Shown one piece after another: positions 43,351 through 49,840 of a stretch of DNA of 49,840 bases. The notes beneath the pieces were generated by a model, which saw only the letters and a program-made list of their open reading frames with translations, did no database searches and was not told the DNA's origin. Each line of letters opens with the position of its first letter. Position 1 is the stretch's first letter. The DNA is from Branchiostoma floridae (Eukaryota > Chordata > Leptocardii > Amphioxiformes > Branchiostomatidae). The stretch lies in contig NC_049984.1 of NCBI RefSeq assembly GCF_000003815.2, positions 8,620,238-8,670,077 on the forward strand, written 5' to 3'. Made by a program: the position numbers and the translations under genes.

Positions 43351-43516
43351 TTTTGTATGAGACTTTGGCGAAGCATGCTAAATTAGTGACGCCTCCGGCC
43401 ATGAATACTGTAATGGTAGTAAATTTGTCCTATAATAAATTACATACACACAACAGATGCAGCATGGCTGACCTAGCACTGAACTTGGGGGTGATGGCGT
43501 GGTAGTAGACTTTTCT
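43351..43516. repeat. Duplicated block 1, copy B
   Basis: Diverged copy of 42961-43127 with point changes and a 6-bp insertion near GGTGATGGCGTGGTAG. Confidence 0.8.
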
Positions 43517-43689
43517 TTAATTCAAGAAAAACATCAAATAATACTAGTAAATGGACAAAGACAACGTGACGGCGGATCCAAGTTGTACTCATACACAACT
43601 TATATTCTCACCGCCACTTGTACAAGTTGTACATTATGAAAAAGAAAATATTTGACAATGATAACTGTCAATAACTCGAGAATGGATGG

Positions 43690-43952
43690 ATGGTTTGCCT
43701 TGATATTTGGTATTTTGATCTGTCTTTCTCATAGAGAATGAGACATTTTTGGGTGTTGCTGCAATCATCCCTCCTACATTACATTCTGTCACCTTAGATT
43801 ATTGACACTCAGCTAGAATGTTATAATTGATGTGCCAAAGTCAGAGGTGGAAAGTGACTTTAATCACTTGATCTTTCTTTCTCATTGTGATGTTATTACA
43901 ATTATCCCTGCTTCGTTACATTCTGTCACCTTAAATTATTAACACTCAGAAG
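43690..43952. repeat. Imperfect tandem repeat
   Basis: CATTACATTCTGTCACCTTA followed by ATTATTGACACTCAG at about 43777-43813 recurs as CGTTACATTCTGTCACCTTA with ATTATTAACACTCAG at about 43913-43949. Both are preceded by TTGATCTnTCTTTCTCAT. Confidence 0.65.
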
Positions 43953-44265
43953 CAAGCTGGGGTGTAACGTGTCTGACAGTCCTATGTCAGAGGTGGAACG
44001 TTGATATTTCAGTAGTTTGACTGATAACAAATCGAAGGGAAGGTCTCTGACACCGTCGTTCCACACAGGTGGGAATTGATTTACAGCACAAAATTGTTCA
44101 GGAAGAAGTCCTCTGTGTCCAACGTGGTATATCTAGTCTGTCGTGGGTTGGAGGGGCTCTCTTAGAAGCACCTAGGTCGCCCTGGACAACTTTCTCACTC
44201 AGAAGTACACGAACTTTTATAATACGGAGTTGAAGCTAATTAGTAATCCATGAACATTACCGAGT

Positions 44266-44300
44266 GCCAACGCTGCTACTGAGTGCCAACGCTGACCCGG
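44266..44300. repeat. Short tandem duplication
   Basis: GAGTGCCAACGCTG occurs twice in direct succession with the spacer CTACT. Confidence 0.8.
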
Positions 44301-44466
44301 GCGGCGGAGAGCTTCAAGAGCTCTGAAGAGCATAGCGTTCTTCATTGAGGTCATGAGGGAAGACGTAAGGGTCAGACAAATCATAGCAAAGATACAGACT
44401 TCATACAAATTACATTAAGATAACGTTACAAAGATATACTGATTACATTTTCGTACAGTGAAAGTT

Positions 44467-44610
44467 CTTTGGCCGTTTTAGAAGAGTGACGACCGACAAA
44501 ATTTTTGCAACTTTTGTCTCAAGTTCAGCACGGCGGATTGTTCTTGCAGGTGCGTTCATCACAGAAACAGGTTCAAACATTTGTATGTAGAACTATATTT
44601 CCGGATTCAA
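44467..44610. repeat. Duplicated block 2, copy B
   Basis: Copy of 43198-43340. CTTGCAGGTGCGTTCATCAC and the following AGAAACAGGTTCAAACATTT are unchanged, while flanking parts differ. Confidence 0.8.
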
Positions 44611-44683
44611 AACGCGCATTCTAATAATCACAAAACTAAATGTTAACACATAGCCTGTACTAAGATATCAAGAAGGTGACGCT

Positions 44684-44890
44684 AGTTCACCTTTATTCGC
44701 AGGGTAACATTTATCCGCTGTATTCAATACCAGGGTATTTCGGGATATCAAGTCGACTGACGGTGGTCTCAAACTACAATATGTTGAACAAAAAAGCAAT
44801 TTGAAACCACCGTCCATCTACGTGATACCCCTAAATATCCTGCTTTTTAGGTACAACGGAATTAGGTTAACCCGCGAATAAAGGTTAACT
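44684..44890. mobile_element. MITE, AGTTCACCTTTATTCGC family
   Basis: A 207-bp inverted repeat: ends AGTTCACCTTTATTCGC and GCGAATAAAGGTTAACT, inner arms GACGGTGGT and ACCACCGTC around an A/T-rich loop. It lies about 230 bp upstream of the carbonic anhydrase start codon. Confidence 0.8.
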
Positions 44891-44907
44891 GGCATGGAAA
44901 GAGACCC

Positions 44908-44940
44908 GTGTGCAAAAGAGACCCGTGTGCAAAACTGACG
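44908..44940. repeat. 18-bp tandem duplication upstream of carbonic anhydrase
   Basis: AGAGACCCGTGTGCAAAA is present twice in succession, about 190 bp before the start codon. Confidence 0.85.
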
Positions 44941-45122
44941 GAAAATATCCCCTTGCAACTCCTGAACGGTGGTTGTTAGACGGATCTGACAGGAGAACCA
45001 ACCGGCAGAGTCGACAAGGCCCATACACTCTCTTGCTTTGGCTGCGGTACCGAAGCGGCGATCGTCCATTACAGTCATTACAGTCCGGACTAAGTTAAGG
45101 GAACTCGGCATCATCAGTAGTC

Positions 45123-45156
45123 ATGGCCACAGCCTGGGGGTACGAGGAACAGAATG
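45123..45156 (+). CDS. First coding exon of a cytosolic-type alpha carbonic anhydrase (partial gene)
   Basis: ATG in good context (A at -3 replaced by G, G at +4) opens MATAWGYEEQN plus one base of a Gly codon, then the donor GTAGCG. Alpha carbonic anhydrases of the CA1/2/3/7/13 group start with a short leader and WGYxxxNGP, and their first intron falls exactly after the first base of that Gly codon. The length (34 nt), motif, phase and splice position all agree. The product hydrates CO2 to bicarbonate with a Zn bound by three His, which lie in later exons. No second exon (NGPxxW, QSPVDI) was found in the remaining 4.7 kb, so the gene runs off the right edge. The call rests on 11 residues. 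Confidence 0.6.
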
Positions 45157-46230
45157 GTAGCGTTTTCTTCTTCTTTTATTTTCTTTTTCTGGTATGTTTT
45201 CAATCGATCGTTTAAAGTCATATTTGCATTATGTGCACTGGGCACATGGACGCGACGACCTGGAAATATAATTCCATCAAATATACCTTCATCGCGTGTG
45301 CATTCTACGTATTCGTGGATTCAATAACTAGTTAACTTAGCGGTTTATCGTAACGTGGACAGGACACAATTAACTAGATTGTTAACTAGATTGTGTATCT
45401 AAGGTAAGACAACGGCTGCATGAAGAACGATTAACCAATAACAAAAGGGTGAGACAAGTCTTTCTGGTAGACGCTGTATTGCATTTTACGAATATTCATT
45501 CCTTGGGGGAATATGGAAAGCAGTATGGGGCCTATGTTGGGGCTATTATGAAGTCAGTGTGCGCTGTTTACACTGCACACTGTTTGGTGTTTGACATATT
45601 GTTCACATTTGTAAGGTATATGTCTGAAGAGAATCCAATTTCATTCAACGCTCACTACAATAGTGTTTGAACTTTGAAGTGAAAAAGAAAAACTCCAAAC
45701 CAATTTTCTATACAAGGATCTACAAGTGGTAATACTGGAGTATCATGTTGCTCGAATGTGTACCGGAATGCCCCGGTCCAACACACTCAGTCCGCAATGC
45801 ACGACCGACCAAACCAACATTTCTGTATAAGACCTTAAACAAACACGGCTTGCAACGTACACCATGGTCGTGAAATGGAGCTCCTCATTGCCATTACATA
45901 CATTGGTTACAATCATTGTGACTTAAGTTTTTCTATTAATATGAATTGGATGTATAATTTGTCTGTCAATACCATAATACCGTCAGTATGTACTTGGCTC
46001 CAAATATAATTCAGGCTACACATAATTATTATAATACAAAAACATGTATACGGTAAATAGCAGCCGGGTCACACCTAACATTGGTTGATTCTCTGCTTAG
46101 ACCTTAAGAGAAAGAGTATTGTACCACTGGTAGTTGAACCAAAACCTCATTGGTTGAACACACACTAGTACCAGTAGATTAGCCCCCTGCTGTGTAGTAC
46201 TTGCACAATTGTGTGGCCAAGAGCTTTATG

Positions 46231-46296
46231 CCGGCTGAACTCCCTTGCCAGCTTTTGATACTATCTTATGCTACCGTAGGATCTGCATGGAGATTT
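46231..46296. mobile_element. MITE fragment, TAATCTCCAAGCAGATCC family
   Basis: Only the right part of the element is present: CCAGCTTTTGATACTATCTT, then GGATCTGCATGGAGATTTA. The left end is missing. Confidence 0.7.
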
Positions 46297-46321
46297 AAAA
46301 GGTACTAGAAACCTGTGGCAT

Positions 46322-46369
46322 GGCCCTGTACACTGAAAGGTGACGCACCTTTCATCTGTGTACAGGGCC
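46322..46369. repeat. Perfect short hairpin
   Basis: GGCCCTGTACACTGAAAGGT pairs with its inverse downstream: 21 base pairs in all, loop ACG, and one 3-nt bulge (TCT) in the right arm. It is too short and tight-looped for a typical miRNA precursor and may be the core of a deleted palindromic element. Confidence 0.8.
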
Positions 46370-46521
46370 TGAGAACTGGACTCACATTTGTTTGGATAAC
46401 CCACATGTCGTCAATCTAGAAACGTCTGTTCCTTATCTTTACAAATGCATGTGAAACCTGGCGAACGACTTACGGTACAATAACAGAGCCTAGACGGTAC
46501 CATTCGGTAGACCCAACACAT

Positions 46522-46560
46522 TATCCAAGCAGAGGCTAGGCTCCGGTTTGATTTGATTTG
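46522..46560. mobile_element. Solo end of a CCAAGCAGAGG-type MITE
   Basis: TATCCAAGCAGAGGCTAGGC followed by TCCGGTTTGATTTG matches the left end of the 23229 element. No matching right end is visible nearby. Confidence 0.55.
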
Positions 46561-47154
46561 GACGCCTTGTCTGGCGGGCACTGAAAGGAAAACTGACAAA
46601 GCTCGAGCTCTAACACAGACTTGTGTTACACCGGTGTGCTTTATCCTTTCAAAGCCATGTATTTATTTGCGACATGTGCGGCTCAATACAACAAGTACGG
46701 AGATCAAATTCTAAAGTCCCTTGTAAAAGCAATGTCAGCGAGTAGGTAATACGTATAGGTGATAGGTTGGTATGGCCGATAAGCTTAAAAAAAATAAGAT
46801 ACATTTGACACCACCGGAACAAATGCTGTACACAATCCATCGTGAGTGATGCCAAACGGCAAACAACCACTTAGAAATATAAAACTAATGACATTAGACC
46901 GGTGTGGGAAGGTCAAATGATCTCAGGACATTTCTTCACAAACATGCGGTCTCAACAATTGCCACATAAGAAAGGGTGACCTAAAGGCTAAATAACATTT
47001 TGTCAGTTGATTAAGTGACACTCCTGGGATGAAAACTTAAGGAATTTCGTGGCTCAGGCATCTCTTAACATATACCTACCAATTATCTTCTGATCCATCA
47101 TTTACACATGGGTTAGACGATGATTAAACTCTAAAGGCTTCAAAGCCCCCTGGC

Positions 47155-47392
47155 ATCCAATCTATCGTGGGTTGGGCGGTTTCTCCTCGGGGCTCTAGAA
47201 GCTCTCCTCTGCCCGAGGTAATGAACTCAAATCGCGCAAATAAAAAAAAAACACCGAGTGCCATTGTGCCACCCCATACATGCACACACCCCATATATGC
47301 ACACACCCCATACAACTTTACTAGTAGTGCAGGTCTGTTTAGCCCCCGGAAGAGAAGAGCGTTTGTCCGATTCACGATAGACTGGACTCCCT
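47155..47392. mobile_element. Possible inverted-repeat element
   Basis: Left CCAATCTATCGTGGGTTGGG, right GATTCACGATAGACTGGACT, whose inverse begins AGTCCAGTCTATCGTG. A related CTGTCGTGGGTTGGAGGGGC string occurs at 44140. It contains a short array of CCCCATAnATGCACACA near 47272-47310. Confidence 0.5.
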
Positions 47393-48297
47393 GAGTGAGC
47401 GACCAGTGACAATTGATAGTCAATAGCGCACGGTTGGTGGTAGTGATGTTCATTTTACCGCGGCAGTAGCAATAGTTGGACGATAAATCAGAAGGTAAAG
47501 TTTAGATTTCCTTTTTGACAGTTGGATAGGCCCAAAGTTAAAAGGACATTGTTTGCCACTTGAATAGCTCGTTCGTAAAAATAAACAATATGTAAGAAAT
47601 TGTGCCGCCACGAATTTTATCACGTACACAATGACAACATGCATGGCCTAATAGCTAGCAGTCCAGTCGTCCAGTAGTTGCTGTAGTGCGCTTCGCAAAG
47701 AAAACTTTACTGCCGGGAGTGTTTCTCGAGTCGCCTGTTCAGTTCATTTGCGTAGCCGGGAAACTTTTTCGGTGATGCTTTCCACTACCTCGAACATGAA
47801 GTAATTAGAAATGCCGACTGAAAATAAACGCAAACTAGTATGCTGACACAAAAGAACAGTATGACTTGTGCCGGTAAAACAGCCGACCCGAAGAGAATAG
47901 TTACAAGGCTAAGAAAACGTTTAACACGCTCCTTCTGTGTGTGAATGTTGAGCTGCCAATCTCTGACATTTGTATGAAGTGTCTCGAGATCCTGCACGCT
48001 ATTAAAGTAAAATAAATTGTCACATCGATATCGAGAACAATGTGTACATTTCGTATGTAACCACGGCTTTGCGTCTCTTTAAAATGCCATTATATCCCCT
48101 AGGGACTGGACAAATAGCAACCGCACCTTCATTCATTCATCAAGAGGAACGCGCAAAGACAAGGTATTTGCAAACTGGTGCCGGTAGAACTACTGTGCAA
48201 GATCCCTTACTGTTCAAACAAAGTGGGACAAGGGGCCATACAGGCCCGCTCCAGTAAGCACTTACGCACATACATACAGACGTGACCACTAGAAAAC

Positions 48298-48470
48298 TAA
48301 TCTCCAAGCAGATCCTACAATGGCATAAAATAGTACCTAACTGGCCAAGAAGTGTAGTCAGCCAAGAGGTGTCCATTTGCCATGTAGCCAAACACACTCC
48401 AAGGCCGGCTTCACTCTTCTGCCAGCTTTTGATACTATCTTATGCTACCGCAGGATCTGCTTGGAGATTA
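48298..48470. mobile_element. MITE, TAATCTCCAAGCAGATCC family
   Basis: A 173-bp element, ends TAATCTCCAAGCAGATCC and GGATCTGCTTGGAGATTA, flanked by perfect 8-bp direct repeats TAGAAAAC (48290-48297 and 48471-48478). The same interior words as the copies at 32300 and 34416 are present in the opposite order, so it is inserted in reverse. Confidence 0.93.
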
Positions 48471-49175
48471 TAGAAAACGTGAAACCGGGAAATGTGAGAG
48501 CCCCATTAGTAATGTTTGGCGAGTCCGTCCGAGGACGTCCTTGACCTGTAAGTAGCCATCCGTTTTGCAGCGCTTTGTCAGCCAGTATAGATTAAACAGA
48601 GACCCCTTGATTAGCCCTGTCCTAGATTTTACTTTTATTTCAAACCTTTTTTTCATTATTCAAGTACATTTATTTGATCTTCACACACCTCAAAATATTC
48701 AAATGACGGCAAAAGTAGCAATCACACTTATTACAAGTTTGAGGTGTTTTGGTTGGCACGGGTGTTTTCCTTTCAGTTTCAAGAGTTTGTCATGGGTAAA
48801 AAATTAGTCGGTCGAAAATGATCCCTGCATCCGAAAATGGATGCCATTTTCCCAGTCTGCATCGAACAAAGACATATGATAGCTAAGTTATGAAGTGTCA
48901 TGCGGAGGTGCAAATAGCATCGGCTGCAGACATCATGACTCTGTGACCCTGCGGATTATTATGTCGTTTTCTGTGCCCAAATACCCGCTGTGGCAGTGCG
49001 GCAATGTTATTGCAAGGGTAACAGTAACATACACAACGCCCATCTCTGACATAGCCTAGATGCCAAAGCAGGAAACATGGTCCCGTTATAATGTGACTGA
49101 TCGATATCGGCTTATAGACAGTTCACCCTCGACTTTGATATCTTTTTTGAATTCATGGTCGGCTGGCGCAAACAA

Positions 49176-49275
49176 NNNNNNNNNNNNNNNNNNNNNNNNN
49201 NNNNNNNNNNNNNNNNNNNNNNNNNNNNNNNNNNNNNNNNNNNNNNNNNNNNNNNNNNNNNNNNNNNNNNNNNNN
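49176..49275. other. Assembly gap (100 N)
   Basis: Fixed-length gap. The sequence resumes inside a MITE end (GATCTGCTTGGAGATTA), so the gap probably covers the rest of that repeat. Confidence 0.99.
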
Positions 49276-49296
49276 AGCAAGATCTGCTTGGAGATT
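49276..49296. mobile_element. MITE right end beside a gap
   Basis: AGATCTGCTTGGAGATTA is the right terminus of the TAATCTCCAAGCAGATCC family. The left part is lost in the gap. Confidence 0.75.
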
Positions 49297-49505
49297 AGCT
49301 TTTCCCTGCATGTCTTTTTGGAAGCGACCAAAATGACGTATCAGTAACGACTAAATAGGCTGGCACTCAGGCTAAAGCTTTAATTCCACATTTACTTTGT
49401 CCTCGCCCTAAGCTTTCCATTCCTGTATGATGCATATATTTTGCTTTATATGTATGAAGCTGGGCGCGCGGTGCTAAAAGTAAAAGAGGGTCTGCATGCC
49501 TTTTT

Positions 49506-49690
49506 CCGTTAAGCGTTACGAGCCATTTTAATTCACCGTTAATCGTTACCGACCTTCTCTAATTTAACGTTAATCGTTATCGGTATATTCTTCGTGAAGC
49601 GTTATTGGTCGTTTTAATTCAACGTTAACCGTTATTTGTTATCCCGAATTCACCGTTAAGCGTTACCAAGAAATTCTTCGTAACCCGTTA
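49506..49690. repeat. 86-bp higher-order repeat of the CGTTAANCGTTA word
   Basis: The word CCGTTAAGCGTTACC (with variants) begins at 49506, 49536, 49567, 49592, 49622, 49653 and 49678. The spacings are 30, 31, 25, 30, 31 and 25, so three words form an 86-bp unit that is repeated twice plus a partial third. Spacers share TTTTAATTCA and ATTCT. Probably part of another word-array element. Confidence 0.9.
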
Positions 49691-49840
49691 TACACACGAA
49701 GTCAAATGCCAGATAGAACCCCGGAAAATGCAGGAAATGGCGTTTCAAAGGGTCCAGATTTCAAAATTTTGTCCTAGCCTCCCGACTATATGTTGCGGAA
49801 GCGTCGCCCTCAAAAACTTTATCACTCATACAGATTTCAG

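Larger units (their letters stand above)
45157..49840. other. Presumed carbonic anhydrase intron 1 and flank
   Basis: No coding exon seen. It contains a hairpin at 46322-46369, MITE ends or copies at 46231, 46522, 48298 and 49276, an inverted element at about 47155-47390, an assembly gap and an 86-bp higher-order repeat at 49506. Confidence 0.4.

Overview
This window looks like eukaryotic, intron-rich draft genomic DNA. It has canonical GT/AG introns, short exons, four assembly gaps and many small inverted-repeat transposons. The gene content, the compact E2F4/5 gene and the style and density of the MITEs point to an invertebrate chordate, most likely a lancelet (Branchiostoma). That is an inference; no species-diagnostic gene is present.

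Layout. 1-11.9 kb: no gene I can support. It holds GC-rich 'word-array' elements (about 855-1250 and 7140-7320), dispersed duplicates (3.3/4.2 kb), a C-rich array (7.4-7.7 kb) and a gap-flanked MITE (8.36-8.70 kb). 11.9-22 kb, minus strand: the N-terminal part of a kinesin motor gene in six exons (two are microexons of 17 and 23 nt), best matching the KIF28/kinesin-3 group. A separate terminal coding exon of unknown family lies at 11.9 kb. 22-27.4 kb: promoter-like DNA, a composite ETS/CRE site upstream of the kinesin start, and a possible first exon of a minus-strand gene at 26.1 kb. 27.4-39.1 kb, plus strand: a complete E2F4/5 transcription-factor gene in eight coding exons (347 aa). Its first intron contains the first exon of an unidentified antisense gene whose upstream DNA carries RFX X-box motifs. 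39.1-45 kb: 3' UTR, a large gap, MITEs and duplicated blocks. 45.12 kb, plus strand: the tiny first coding exon of a cytosolic-type carbonic anhydrase, whose remaining exons must lie beyond the right edge. 49.5-49.7 kb: an 86-bp higher-order repeat built on a CGTTAANCGTTA word.

Themes. The E2F gene carries an E2F-type site in its own upstream region. At its exon 4/intron 4 junction a 79-bp minisatellite has copied the splice donor seven more times. At least ten MITE ends share the core TCTCCAAGCAGA although their interiors differ, and several copies have clear 8-bp target-site duplications. Several elements are built from one short word repeated in both orientations, a different word in each. 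This last pattern is the most system-like signal in the window.
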